A stretch of DNA of 64,000 nucleotides from Histoplasma ohiense (GCA_017607445.1 JAEVHH010000001.1:4774001-4838000); one strand, 5' to 3'. Shown: positions 46,001-59,402, counted from the stretch's first letter. Translations and numbers: made by a program. The notes: generated by a model from the letters alone, not told the origin.

Positions 46001-49000
46001 ATGGGTGTTCCAGCTCTTTTCCGGTGGCTATCCTCGAAGTATCCCAAAATCATATCCCCTGTTGTCGAAGAAATCCCGCAAGAAATCGACGGCGAAGAGG
46101 TACCAGTAGATACAACGAAGCCAAATCCAAATGGCGAAGAGATGGACAATCTATACTTGGATATGAATGGAATTGTCCATCCATGTACTCATCCTGACGG
46201 AAAGCCCCCCCCTGAAACCGAGGAAGATATGATGCTGGAGATCTTCAATTATACCGATCGAGTCGTGAATATGGTCAGGCCTAGGAAACTATTGATGATT
46301 GCTGTTGGTACGTCCGGCTGACATGCATGGAATTGAAATATCCCCTTCGGACCAATCTATTATCTCGTCATGATGATCTGTTGTCGCGGAGGGGGTACAG
46401 CTTTCCATTCCCTTATTATTTCCTTCGCAGCCCTTCCATACAGTTGTGGGCTGGCCTTGCTAATGTTAATCTTCCGGTTCTTCCCAGACGGTGTTGCTCC
46501 ACGTGCTAAAATGAACCAGCAACGTTCTCGTCGATTCCGTTCTGCACAAGAAGCAAAGGAAGCGGACGAAAAGAAAGAGGAGTTTGCCAAATTGCTAAGG
46601 AAACAAAATGGAAGCAAAGGAGGCGAGGGGCTAGTAGAGGAAGTCATTACGAAGACATGGGACTCCAACGTAATTACTCCTGGAACACCCTTTATGGACA
46701 TTCTTGCTGCAGCGTTACGCTACTGGGTGGCATATAAACTCAACACTGATCCCGCATGGGAAAAGGTTAGTACGGCTCTTTTTTTATATAATTTATTCTT
46801 ATCGAGCTAATCGTATACAGTTGAAAATCATCATCTCAGATGCCACAGTTCCTGGTGAAGGTGAGCACAAGATTATGGAATTCATTAGGTCGCAAAGATC
46901 GTGCGCCGAGCATGATCCAAATACTCGTCATGTGATATACGGTCTTGTAGGTTTCCCTCAATTTTGCGAATTGCAGAGTGGCAGCTAACTTCTGTTTGTA
47001 GGATGCTGACTTGATTATGTTGGGACTTGCGACGCATGAACCTCACTTTCGAGTTCTTCGAGAGGATGTCTTTTTCCAAGAATCTAAAGGAAGAACTTGC
47101 CACTTATGTGGACAAACTGGCCATATAGCCGAAGCATGTAAAGGTACTGCGAAAGAAAAGAATGGTGATTTTGATGAAAAAGGAAAAGGAAGTCCGCTCA
47201 AACCATTTATTTGGCTCCATGTCTCCGTCCTTCGTGAATACCTTGCTGTTGAGATGCATGTTCCCCAGCAGCCTTTTCCTTTCGATTTAGAGAGAGCTCT
47301 AGATGACTGGGTATTCATGTGCTTTTTCGTGGGAAATGATTTCTTACCTCATCTACCCTCATTAGACATCAGAGAAAATGGCATCGATACTCTAATTGCA
47401 ATATGGCGTGACAATATACCTGCCATGAACGGCTATTTAACAAAAGATGGCCATGTTGATTTAGACAGGGCCCAACTGATTTTGCAGGGACTGGCGAAGC
47501 AAGAGGATGCTATCTTCCGCCGCCGTCGCCAAACCGAAGAAAGAAAAAACGCGAACGCCAAAAGGAGGAAGGAGGAAGAAAGATATCGAGAAGAAGAAAG
47601 ATCCCGAGAGGAAGAGCGCTCGCGCAAAAAGCGCAGAAGCTCTCCTAATTATGGATTTATGGAAAACGAACTCGTTCCCCCTCCTCTCATTGTTCCTGGA
47701 AAAGGGCATATTTCTAGGGCTGATAGAGAACTTACGCACTCCATGGTGGTAAACCGTGGTGCAGTTTACAAAGCGAACATGGCCAATAAAAGCGCCGCCG
47801 CTGTTCTCAAAAGTCAACTGATCAAAGGAGGAAGTAGCGGTGACGCAGCTACTGCTGGCGTTGAAGATTCCGTGGACGGAACAGTCAACAATACGTCACC
47901 ATTTTCTCTTGGCAAAAGAAAGGCGGACGCTCTAGAGACTGAAACCGAGTCCGAAACACCTAAAAAGCCAGATGATACCGATGAGCTACCTCCAGACACG
48001 GTTCGGCTGTGGGAGGATGGGTACGCTGATCGGTATTATGAACAAAAGTTTCACGTTGACCCAAAGGATATCGAATTCCGTCATAAGGTCGCCAGAGCCT
48101 ACGTTGAAGGCCTCGCTTGGGTGCTGCTCTACTATTTCCAGGGGTGCCCCTCTTGGACCTGGTATTATCCATATCATTACGCTCCTTTTGCTGCAGATTT
48201 CGTTGATCTGGGTAACATGAAAATTGAATTCAATAAAGGCGCGCCATTCAAGCCTTTCGAGCAATTGATGGGTGTCTTGCCAGCTGCATCCAATCATGCA
48301 ATTCCAGAAGTATTCCACGACTTAATGTCAGACCCCGAGAGTGAGATCATTGATTTTTACCCTGAAGACTTTCCGATAGATCTTAATGGCAAGAAATTTG
48401 CTTGGCAAGGCGTTGCTCTCTTACCGTTCATTGATGAGAAGCGTCTACTACTTGCGATGGAGAAACGGTACCCTCTCTTATCCAACGAAGAACATGCGCG
48501 AAACACAACGGGACGGGAAGTTCTCTTCCTATCCGATCGGCACCCTTTATACGAGAACCTAACTGCGAATTTCTATTCCAAGAAGCAACTGGCACCAACC
48601 CTGAAGTTGAACATGCGAGTGAGCGAAGGGCTAGGAGGCAAAGTGGGACGCAACGATGCGTACGTTCCACATAGTTCGCTGGTACCACCCTTTGACAATG
48701 GGGACCTACCCACTCTAGACGAAGATCATTCCATAAGGTCAGTTTTCCATTGTGCATATTTTATATCATATTTTGCCCAACTGCTCTTTGATCATGCTAA
48801 CCCGAAGTAGCGTTATCTACGATATGCCCAAGTCAATGTACACTCACAAGTCAATGCTTCTAAGGGGTGTAAAACATAACCCTCCAGTTCTCGATAAGAC
48901 TGATATTGAAATCACCAGAAACAAGGCACAGCGTTCTGGGCGCTCCTTTGGAGGAGTTCCCTTCGGCAATGGCAGAGGCAGAGGTGGTCGAATGTCATAT

Positions 49001-49492
49001 GGCAGCGACCGGCCCAGTAATGATCGACCCAATCCATTCGCCGCCCATATTAACCCAGCCTTCGTGCCACCAGCAATACCTCCATCACAGATGAGTGGGC
49101 AGCCAGCAGGATGGATACCTCCTCCCCCTGGGATAACTGGCAGCTCCTCTGGTGCTGCCCGGTTTGATAAACCCTACCAAGATCCTCCCTATCAACAACA
49201 GGGCGGTCGCGGTTATTCTCATCAATCCGGCCAGCGTGGTCACTACTCCCAGTCGTATAATCAACCGAGGGAGTACGGTCAAGGTAGGCAATATAGCCAA
49301 TCGCAACAATATGAGCAAAGGGGGAGAGGAGGGTATGAACAATACTCTGGAGGCCGCAGTAACTCTGGAGGCGGAGGGGGTGGTCGAGGCCGAGGTGGCG
49401 GATCTTACAGGGGTGGAGGCCGTGGTGGACCATATCACCATGGACAGAATGGATATAATGGTAACCGCAATGACGGGTATGGACGGTATTGA
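46001..49492 (+). CDS. RAT1: RAT1/XRN2 nuclear 5'-3' exoribonuclease
   Basis: Degrades 5'-monophosphate RNA in the nucleus, processes rRNA and snoRNA precursors and drives torpedo termination by RNA polymerase II. Exons 46001-46307, 46488-46765, 46821-46946, 47002-48737 and 48811-49492 give 1042 aa. It starts MGVPALFRWL; the catalytic core has YLDMNGIVHPCTHP, DGVAPRAKMNQQR, SDATVPGEGEHKIM and DADLIMLGLATHEPHF. A CCHC zinc knuckle (C270, C273, H278, C283) marks the RAT1/XRN2 rather than XRN1 type. WVLLYYFQGCPSWTWYYP is in the conserved second region. The last ~150 residues are Gly/Arg/Gln/Tyr-rich with RGG repeats and are likely disordered and RNA-binding. Confidence 0.95.
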
Positions 49493-49801
49493 TTGGGGGG
49501 TTTTTCGATAATTTTTGTTGTACGAATACATTTACAGAAAGTAATAAGTTATGCAATTTCAGAGATTCACGCATAATTGTCAATTAGGAAGTAATAGCAA
49601 TGGAATATAAAAGGAATTAAAGTGCAACAAAAGAGTCATAACTACATAAAATTCTTGGTAGACAAACACGGCTGTTTTGGGAGGCAAAATATTGCATTGG
49701 AGGTTATCGGTACCTAGATAGTAGCGCATCCTTTTCAATGCTGTTCAAGCCCAATCCCTAACACCTACCATCAAAATATTGCTCTTTTATCCACCTCTCT
49801 T

Positions 49802-49846
49802 TTCTTCTTCTTCTTCTTCTTCTTCTTCTTCTTCTTCTTCTTCTTC
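49802..49846. repeat. (TTC)15 microsatellite
   Basis: Fifteen uninterrupted TTC units between RAT1 and AROM; no coding frame uses it. Confidence 0.92.
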
Positions 49847-50348
49847 GCAGTCCTGATGGCCGCTAATACCACGTGTTTACCCTGAGTGCTAGTATTTACT
49901 CAAGGTGAGAACAAATCTAGAGAAATGAATTATCCTAAGGTTGAAGGGAGGTAACCTATCGTTTGTCGTTTCTTCTACTTTCTCCATCAGGGACAAGGGT
50001 AGCCTAGCTGTGTCTGGCGTAGATATAAATCGTAGATATCCCGAAACCGGCGTCGCAAAAATCGGTCAACTAACCGCATTTAGAAGTCGATACAAGCTTC
50101 CAAAAAGTTCATGCGAAAACCATCGCATGAACAGAACAAACCACTGCAGTGATAGCGGCTTGCCCTAAAAACACAACGAAAAGAGAAATAAATATGAAAA
50201 AGTAAACTTGATGAAACTGTTTGCTGGATCCTATAAGAACAAGCTCTTGGGGATTATTGTAATTGGCTTCGTATTGTTCGTCATATCACGTGACGGTGAG
50301 CTGAACTGATTTTATTCTCCAACAGTTGCTGTGGAGCTGAAGCAAGTG

Positions 50349-50355
50349 TGAGTCA
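50349..50355. promoter_or_regulatory. Candidate CpcA/Gcn4 site (TGAGTCA) upstream of AROM
   Basis: An exact match to the general amino-acid control element lies 357 bp before the AROM start. The biological fit is good (aromatic amino-acid supply), but single 7-mers are expected about eight times in the window by chance. Confidence 0.4.
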
Positions 50356-50711
50356 GAGTTTGCAGGTGAGAAGAACCCCCAACCAGGAGGATACAGTTGT
50401 GGAGCATTCGATATTATGGCATTTGAGAAGCCCAATTGAAGATACTCTCTCGACGTTGCTATGCCGCTGGTGTAAGGGCAACTACTTTGCGCCCAGCTTG
50501 AACTGCCCCACTAAAAACGTTCAGACCCGGTGTCACTCGAGGCTCAATTGATTCAAACATTCGCTGAAAAATGTATTCGAATATATAACATTGTCACTTT
50601 CACGCTTTTCCCTGCCTTCGTACGAACGTGAACGTGACGAGGAAGGTAGCAACGACCCCTGTCCTCTATACACGTTGAATCGGGCCTCTGCCCCCCAAAT
50701 TTAAGGGAAAC

Positions 50712-53700
50712 ATGGGAGTTCCAACCAAGATCAGCATTCTAGGTCGCGAAAGCATTGTCGCTGACTTCGGCATCTGGCGAAATTATGTGGCGAAGGATCT
50801 ATTAAGCAGCTGCTCCTCTTCAACCTACATCCTTATTTCCGACACCAACCTGACACCCCTCTATTTGGAGGGCTTCCAAAGGTCCTTCGAAGATGCCGCA
50901 ACGAATGTCTCTCCCAAACCGCGTCTCCTCACGTACGAAATACCTCCCGGAGAGTCTTCAAAGTCTCGTGAGACAAAAGCGGACATTGAAGATTGGATGC
51001 TTGCCCGCCAACCGCCATGCGGTCGAGATACGGTGATCATTGCCTTGGGGGGCGGCGTGATTGGAGATTTAATCGGATTTGTTGCAGCTACATATATGCG
51101 TGGAGTCCGCTTTGTGCAGGTTCCTACAACCCTCCTAGCAATGGTTGACTCTTCTATTGGCGGCAAGACAGCCATTGATACGCCCAATGGCAAAAATTTG
51201 ATCGGAGCTATTTGGCAACCGCAAAGGATCTATCTGGATATGGAGTTTTTGAATACCTTACCTGAGAGAGAGTTTATAAATGGCATGGCCGAAGTGATCA
51301 AGGTCTGTATTGCTGTTATACGATCTTCTACTATCTATATTTTTCACAGCCTCTCTTTTTGCTCTCATATGCTAACTAGCCCGATTTTTGCGCCCTGTAT
51401 ATATAGACTGCAGCAATTTCAAGCGAAGAAAAGTTCGCAGCACTAGAACGTGATGCTGAGACTATATTGGCAGCCGTCAAGTCCAAAAACACATCAGAAC
51501 GACCGCGATTCAGTGGTGTCGAGGAGACGCTGAAAAGAACAATTTTATCCTCCGCAGAGTTCAAGGCGCAGGTTGTGTCAGCGGATGAAAGAGAGGGCGG
51601 ACTGCGCAACCTCCTAAACTTCGGGCATTCTATCGGTCACGCAATAGAAGCTATTCTAGCCCCACAGGTCCTTCATGGAGAATGTGTTTCTATAGGAATG
51701 GTCAAGGAAGCTGAACTAGCTCGCCATCTTGGAATTTTAAATAACGTTTCCGTATCCCGCATATCGAAATGCCTTGCCAGTTATGGGTTGCCAACTTCTC
51801 TCAAAGATCAGCGAATAAAGAAACTGACCGCTGGCAAACATTGTAGCGTGGAGCAACTGATCGCGTATATGGGCGTCGATAAAAAGAACGATGGGCCCAA
51901 AAAAAAAGTCGTGCTTCTCTCCGCGATTGGGCGCACACATGAGCCACGGGCAAGTACAGTGTCGAACGAAGAGATCCAAATCGTACTCGCGCCAAGCATC
52001 GAAGTTTCCCCAGGTGTTCCGAAAGGCCTTGATGTCACCTGTACACCCCCGGGATCGAAAAGTATCTCGAATCGGGCCCTCGTCCTTGCTGCATTAGGGT
52101 CAGGTACATGTCGCCTCAAGAATCTCCTCCATTCAGATGATACTGAGGTTATGCTTAATGCCCTTGAACGGCTAGGTGCTGCTACATTCTCCTGGGAAAA
52201 TGAGGGCGAGGTGCTTGTAGTAAGTGGCAAAGGCGGCAGGATGGAGGCTAGCCCCAGTGAATTGTACTTAGGAAATGCCGGGACTGCGTCACGGTTCTTA
52301 ACGACTGTTGCTGCGCTTGCCCGAAAAAGCAGCGTCGACTCGAGCGTGCTCACTGGAAACGCCCGGATGAAGCAAAGGCCCATTGGCGATCTTGTTGATG
52401 CCCTCGCAGCTAACGGCGCTAACATCGAGTATCTCGAAAACCTAGGTTGCCTTCCACTCAAGATTGCCGCTTCGGGAGGGTTTGCCGGCGGGGAGATAAA
52501 CCTTGCTGCGAAAGTGTCTTCCCAATATGTGTCGTCATTGTTGATGTGCGCTCCGTACGCTAAAACGCCTGTAACCCTGAGACTTGTGGGCGGGAAGCCT
52601 ATCTCACAGCCTTATATCGACATGACCACTGCCATGATGCGATCGTTCGGCGTCGAAGTCAAAAAATCCGAGATGGAAGAGCACACTTACCATATTCCCC
52701 TTGGCTTCTATACCAACCCCGTAGAATATATTGTTGAAAGCGATGCCAGCTCTGCCACATACCCCCTGGCGGCTGCTGCCATCACTGGCACTTCCTGCAC
52801 CGTCCCGAATATTGGATCCAGGTCTCTTCAAGGAGATGCCCGGTTCGCCGTTGATGTCCTGCGGCCAATGGGCTGCGCTGTGGATCAGAACGATTTCTCC
52901 ACTAGAGTTACCGGTCCTCCAGGAGGAATACTGAGCCCGCTGCCCAGTATAGACATGGAGCCCATGACAGATGCATTTCTGACTGCCTCGGTTCTTGCTG
53001 CTGTTGCAAGAGGCAAGGGGTCGAATCACACGACGCGGATATTCGGTATCGCAAATCAGAGGGTCAAAGAATGTAACAGAATCAAGGCTATGAAAGATGA
53101 ACTTGCCAAATTTGGGGTTGTTTGTCGAGAACATGATGATGGCCTCGAAATCGACGGCATAGACCGCGCGACCCTGCACCATCCGTCAGATGGCGTTTAT
53201 TGTTATGACGACCACCGCGTTGCGATGAGTTTCAGCGTTCTCTCCTTGGTGACTCCCGAGCCAACTTTAATTCTCGAAAAGGAATGTGTTGGAAAGACGT
53301 GGCCCGGTTGGTGGGACAGCCTAGCTCAGACTTTCAAGGTGAAATTGGATGGCAAGGAAGTAGGCAAAAGAACAGAAACGAACCCTATTGTCCACGTAAA
53401 CAAAGCTGCAGCATCGATTTTCATCATCGGCATGCGAGGTGCAGGGAAGACGACAAGCGGCTTTTGGGTTTCCAAGGCACTCCAGCGTCCATTCATTGAC
53501 TTGGATGATGAGCTCGAAAGAGCTGAAGGCATGACGATTCCCGAAATTATCAAACAACGGGGTTGGGGAGGATTCAGGGAAGCTGAGCTTTCACTACTAC
53601 GGAGGGTAATGACTGAGAAGCCAACGGGGTACATTTTTGCCTGTGGTGGAGGTGTTGTTGAGACTCCTGAGGCCCGCAAGCTCTTGACCCAATATCACAA

Positions 53701-55802
53701 AACTACAGGCAACGTCATTCTTGTCATGCGAGACATTAAAGAAATAATGGATTTCTTGAAAATTGACAAGACGCGTCCAGCGTATGTTGAGGACATGATG
53801 AGTGTGTGGTTGCGCCGAAAACCATGGTATGAGGAATGTAGCAATGTTCAATATTACAGTCGATTAACTGGATTGGACGGGATGACACAGGTTTCAGGTG
53901 GCTTCAATCGTTTCTTAAAAGTCATCACTGGCGAAGTGGACAGCCTTGCAAAGATGAGAAGGAAAGAAAATACTTTCTTTGTCTCTCTCACACTTCCCGA
54001 TCTCGGTCTGGCTGCCCATATCTTGAAAGAAGTCACGCTGGGGTCAGACGCTGTAGAGCTGCGAGTTGATTTGCTCAAAGATCCCCAGTCTGATAATGAG
54101 ATACCGTCTGTTGACTACGTCGCTGAGCAAATATCCGTGCTGCGCAGTCGTACTTCGGTGCCTCTTGTATTCACTATCCGTACAAAGGGTCAAGGTGGTC
54201 GCTTCCCCGACGATGCATACGATGCCGCCTTACAACTCTACCGTCTTGCAGTCCGAATGGGATCTGAATTTGTGGATCTAGAAATATCGTTCCCGGAGCA
54301 GCTCCTACGTACGGTGACTGAAATGAAAGGCTTTTCGAAAATCATCGCGTCCCACCACGATCCCAAGGGGCAATTGTCATGGGTGAATGGTTCATGGATT
54401 CAGTTCTACAATAAGGCTCTTCAATATGGAGATGTGATCAAGCTTGTGGGTGTTGCAAGGTCAATTGACGACAACATTTCACTGAAGAAATTCAAAACCT
54501 GGGCAGAGGAGAAACACAACGTCCCCATTATCGCCATCAATATGGGCGACAAGGGCCAGCTAAGTCGGATGCTAAATGGCTTCATGACACCAGTATCCCA
54601 TCCTAGCCTACCATTCAAGGCAGCGCCTGGTCAACTTTCCGCCAGAGAAATCCGAAAGGGTCTCTCTCTCATAGGCGAAATCAAAGCAAAGAAATTCGCG
54701 GTCATTGGGAACCCAGTCTCTGCCTCTCGATCTCCGGCAATGCACAACACTCTCTTCAGACAAATGGGCCTCCCACACACCTACGGGACCCTAGAAACAG
54801 ATAATCCTGAAGTTGCCAAAGAATTTATCCGCTCCCCAGACTTTGGCGGTGCCTCCGTCACCATTCCTCTAAAATTAAGCATCATGCCCCTCCTCGACGA
54901 AATAGCGCCAGAAGCAATGTCGATCGGGGCTGTAAACACCATTGTCTGCGCCCCGCCAGCGTCAAACGGCAAATCCCAAACCCCACGCCTTATCGGCCAC
55001 AACACAGATTGGCAAGGCATGGTCCGCTGCCTGAGCGACGCAGGTGCCTATGCCGCAGCCACGCCCACCACCGCCTCTGCCGGTCTGGTTATCGGAGGCG
55101 GTGGAACGGCCCGCGCGGCGATCTTCGCCCTTCAGAACATGGGATACTCCCCCATATACGTGTTAGGCCGCTCGCCAGACAAGCTTTCCAGCATGACCTC
55201 CACCTTTCACACCGACCACGACATTCGCATCTTAGAAGACGTGAAAGCTCTAGAATCTTTGCCGACAGTAGCTATTGGGACGATACCTGGCGATAAGCCA
55301 ATCGAACCCCACATGCGAGAAATTCTCTGCAAGCTCTTCGACCTATGCGAAAAAGCAAATTCAAACACTGAGCAAGCACGCGGCGTCAGCACAAAACGTA
55401 TCTTACTGGAGATGGCATATAAACCCTCTATCACGTCGCTGATGCAATTGGCTAGTGATTCCGGGTGGAAGGTGTTGCCGGGGCTGGAGGCTTTGGTGGC
55501 GCAGGGGGTTTATCAGGTATGCAGTCAGCTTCCTTCCTTCCTTCATTCACTGTCCAATTTTTGTTTCTTACTTTCTTTGCATTTGCCGAATAAGACTAAC
55601 AATTCTTGTTCGTCTGGGAAATAGTGTGAGTACTGGACAAACATTACGCCTGTCTATGAATATGCTAGGGTATGTTCTGGGTCTTTCCTCCTTCCTACCT
55701 TCCACCTCATTGGAGTACGTTCACCAGAAAACTAACGTCCCCTGTTCCTTCCATTAGAATGCCGTAATGGGCGTTTCGCCAAGCGAAGATATCTCGACGT
55801 AA
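50712..55802 (+). CDS. ARO1: AROM pentafunctional shikimate-pathway protein
   Basis: One cytosolic polypeptide carries steps two to six of the prechorismate pathway. Exons 50712-51302, 51407-55516, 55625-55669 and 55758-55802 give 1596 aa. Domains in order, boundaries approximate: 3-dehydroquinate synthase 1-385 (GGGVIGDLIGFVAAT), EPSP synthase 390-850 (PPGSKSISNR near 411, GNAGTASRF near 485), shikimate kinase 865-1050 (P-loop GMRGAGKTT from 872, Lys878), type I dehydroquinase 1052-1285 (SHHDPKGQ with His1180/1181, Schiff-base Lys1209), shikimate dehydrogenase 1292-1596 (VIGNPVSASRSP, GHNTDWQG). All five active sites look intact. The last two exons are 45 nt each (CEYWTNITPVYEYAR and NAVMGVSPSEDIST). 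Confidence 0.97.
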
Positions 55803-56579
55803 GAGACGATCTGTTCTGCATCTCGCCATACTCCCAGAAACAGTACTATATGTCAAACACATTTTAGTGTTCAAGTTTTACGACGTGAAACTTATAAATT
55901 GCGAGGGGAGAACGGTAAAAGGTAATTTTTTGGTTTTTTTTAACAAAGAACAAAAAATGCATATAATGAATTTCGGGGTTTTTTTTTTTTTTTTTTTTTG
56001 GCATATGACGAATAGAAAGTTTTAACACTCAGGGTTATTATGTAAAAAAAGGGGGGAGAATGATAAGGATCAATTTCTTGTTTATCCAGTATAATAATAT
56101 TCTTATATTGGAACATAGCAATTTCGCTCTTGATCTTGAAGCATTTACGCATGCTTTCTATGAACATCCCGTTCTCAACTGCAGCTCATAATTTTCTCTA
56201 TGTAATCTCGTCTCTGTGGGGTATATGTGCGCTGGTGATGAAGAGGAAAGTGGAACAACAACCAAAAACCCAGAAACGCCTTTTCGCATGTTGAAAGCTG
56301 AGAATCTCAGAGATTGTGATCATTGATATGTAATATACCCAGGTACCTTAATGCAAAAATAAACAGTGGGAAGAAGTAGAAGAGGGGTAGAGAGACGAGA
56401 GGAGGGGGAAGAGGGATGATATACGACGGCAGGAGGCGTTCGTAAAAGTAAAGCCATTCCCCACCCCACTCAAAAACAGGAATCCTGAGAAAGAAAACAA
56501 ATATTATGCAGCTCAAACAATGCGTGTATATAGTGCCTGTGCAATGGACGTCCAATGCAAAGCAGGGAGCTCTATCCCC
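55803..56579. other. Convergent intergenic spacer
   Basis: Spacer between AROM (+) and EXO5 (-) stop codons. It is A/T-rich with a ~21-nt T run at 55979-55999. No gene is recognised. Confidence 0.6.
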
Positions 56580-58905
56580 TTACACAACACTCTGCCCAGA
56601 CACATCCTCTCCCCCCTCACTGTCCGCATTCCCATTCCCAGCTACAGGTCCCATCGGCCCTTCTCCATTCGCCTCCCCGCCTCCCCTCTTCCTCCTCTTA
56701 TTAACGGCCATCTTCCCCTCCATCTCCCGTCGCCATGTACACTCCTCCTGGAACTCACATATCCGACACTTCCACGCCTCCATAATTGGCACACCACGCG
56801 GTTGCCTGTGTCCGCGCCACCAATGCATTTCATCTGTTAGGTAGCTGTAGAGGGAGGATGGATTGAAAAGGAAGGAGCGGCTGCCGATGTATTGCATGGA
56901 CTCATCAGGGTTGGATGGTGGTGCTATGTAGGTGGCTGTTAGGACAGGAGAGAGGAGGGTTGGAAAGGGTGGAGTGTCTTCTTGGGCGTCGTCCTGGGGT
57001 TGGGAGTGGGAGGTGGTACTAGAATTTGTGTTTGGGGGAAGGAACGTGACGCGGTGTTGAGCCTTCATGAGCTTCCAGAGACGAGAAAGGGAGTTGTGTT
57101 CGAGGAGGATGGTCATTGAATCCTGGCTGCTGGAAGGGAATTCTCCTTCACTTTCCGCGCCCGACGAAGAGGGGAGGTAGTCCGCATCTGGGTCTTCTGA
57201 CGCGTCGAAAAATTGCTCGTTGAGGCTGCCCACTTGAGCGATGAAACTGTCAGAAAATGGCTTGTTAGCTTCGAGCTTATATCGCGTTGCGATAGCGTCA
57301 ATGGTGACGTCGTCGGTTGTGACGAGGCGGGTGAGGAAGTGATAGTATAGTTGCAGCTGAAGATGTGTAGGGCGGAAGCCAACACTATTAACAGACGGGA
57401 CAGAACGACTGCTTTTCCCGCGAGTCTTGATATCTGTGATATATATCTTCCTTAACGGTGTCTCGAGGGACCTCATCGTCGAATATGCCATATCCCGTTC
57501 AGGCTTGGCCACCCCGATATCAGACAGCTTCCGTCCGCCACCAGCCGGAGAAAGGAAGAACTCCGTAATCGAGGTCTGATATTCCGGAAGCAATGCTTTA
57601 GACGTTCTCAGATCCGCGTAACTCGCTTCTGCAGATTCCTCCAGCTCCTCATCCGGACATTCATAGGACAGCTGGTCAATTATTCCCGTCACGATTTCTC
57701 CATCAACGTTCCCCCAAACCTCCAATTCTCTAGTCATCCCCGAAACTCGCAGCGTACGCAGTCCCTGTATAACATTCCATATTCGTAAAGCCCACCCATC
57801 TTCTTTCGTCATAACTTCAACAGGGACGGTGGTATGCACCTGGTCTTCCAACTCTTTATGCACCACGGTCCCCTGCTTCATTGCTGGTGTAGCCCTCTTC
57901 CGCCCGAATTTTGTCAAGGTATACCAATACTGTAACTCACACCAGGCAGGCGACACCAGATCCGTGACGGACAAAGCTTTCCTAGGAGGTGTCCGGAAAC
58001 GTTCAAGCGGAGACCGCATATCTGGAATAGGCAGTCCATTCGCATTCCCATCCTGAGCGCCCTGATCCACAACTATATGCCCTCGCTCTCGCTCAACTTC
58101 ACGCTGTCTCTCTCGCTCCCGTCCCTCAGCCGAATTCGGATGCTCAGCTAAACGCTTGAGTGTCAGAAGGGTCAGTCAATCTTCCAAGAATCACAAGGGT
58201 TTATTAATAAACAATGAGAAGGCGATGGAGGATGTGTTAACACCGGAAGGGGGAAAGGAGGGGGCTCAAAAAAAAAAAAAAAAAAAAAAGAGAGAGAGAG
58301 AGAGAAAACGCACCACGCCAACTGCCAGACCCCTCTTCCAACCATTCCCAACCCTTACTGTTCCCCCTCCCTCTCCCACCACCAAAATAACGCCCTCCCC
58401 ACCCCGTCCTCTGCGGGGTAGGATCCCATTTCTCCCTGCCCAGAACCCGAGGCACCCTATCCCTCGATATACCAACATAATCCTCAATATCTGTCAGAGG
58501 CAGCCGCGGAAGTGACTGTGACTGTAATTGCAGTTGCACAATCGTCTCAGGATAACCAATACCAATTGCACCTGACTCGGGCCCCTCTTCCCTTCCAGCG
58601 GGATCAGAAGACACCGCAAGAGGCGTGAGTGCAGGCGTAGCAAATACAGAAGGAGAACAGGACCCAGGAACAACCGTCGTCGCCCGCTCGTGGTCCTCGC
58701 CGATCCGCGCCAGCAGCAGATTCAACAGCTCCTCCTCGTCGGGGGAGAAGTCGGACCCGTAGTCGCTGCTGGCGGCGCTGTCCAATGTATCCTCCCCCGT
58801 CGTTCTATTCTCTCGCGTTGCTGCTAGGGGACTCGGGACTGTCGGGGGCTGTGGTGAAGAGAGGGGGCCGGCAGCGGGCTTCTCGAGGAAGGCTGACTGG
58901 CTCAT
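56580..58905 (-). CDS. EXO5: Exonuclease V (EXO5/DEM1 family) Fe-S single-strand DNA exonuclease
   Basis: Single-strand DNA exonuclease of the PD-(D/E)XK fold; DEM1 maintains mitochondrial DNA in budding yeast and homologues act in nuclear repair elsewhere. Exons 58905-58314 and 58147-56580 give 719 aa. The four Fe-S cysteines are visible: C267 (AWCELQYWYTL), then C658, C661 and C667 (WKCRICEFQEECTW). Nuclease motifs include GIIDQLSYE, ITDIKTRGKSSRS and QLQLYYHFL. The first ~230 residues are low-complexity, Ser/Pro/Glu-rich and then Arg/Glu-rich, with no clear mitochondrial presequence, so the compartment is uncertain. The 166-bp intron contains an A(n)(GA)n tract on the plus strand. Confidence 0.9.
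58269..58304. repeat. A-run plus (GA)n microsatellite in EXO5 intron
   Basis: About 21 A residues followed by GA units lie in the EXO5 intron 58148-58313, close to its 5' splice site on the minus strand. The transcript would read (TC)nT(n). Confidence 0.9.
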
Positions 58906-59402
58906 TTGAGAGAGATGTAGTGAGAGTGGAAGCTGATCATGGTGTTTTTTGAGGGGGAGGGGTTGAGTTTTCTTTATTGGGACACTCGGTTCATGGGGAA
59001 GAGATACATTATGTTGAGCCGTTTCCTATCTTCTAGCCCGGCTGTTGAGCGCTTAGTCACGCTAACGAATTGCCGGCTGATTGCCGCCAACACGGTGTGT
59101 CGCGTGCGCGTCATCCTCAACCTTGAAACATCCACTGAGCAATATCTGTCTATTGAGATGTTCCTCTATCCCCTCAACTGTATGTATCAAATCTATCTAT
59201 ATACAATTCTAACCATTCCCAACAACGCTAGTGAGAAATCTAACTAGAAAAAAAATATGGCTTATCGCAGCCAAACACCAAACCCTTCTATAATGCCATG
59301 CAAAACAAAACAAAAAGACAAGAAAACATAGTCACCAGAATGAAAACTTCCGCAGAGACCTGATAGTCTGGGAAAGGTAACGAGAAAGGCGGTTTCCAAA
59401 AT
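58906..59402. promoter_or_regulatory. EXO5 promoter / Mpv17-family 3' region
   Basis: A 497-bp spacer between two minus-strand genes. The open frame at 58939-59247 lacks motifs. Nothing else was recognised. Confidence 0.5.

Larger units (their letters stand above)
49493..50711. other. RAT1 3' region and AROM promoter
   Basis: No gene is supported. The stretch includes a (TTC)n tract at 49802-49846 and an exact TGAGTCA at 50349-50355, 357 bp before the AROM ATG. Open frames at 49941-50168 and 50348-50551 lack motifs. Confidence 0.55.
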
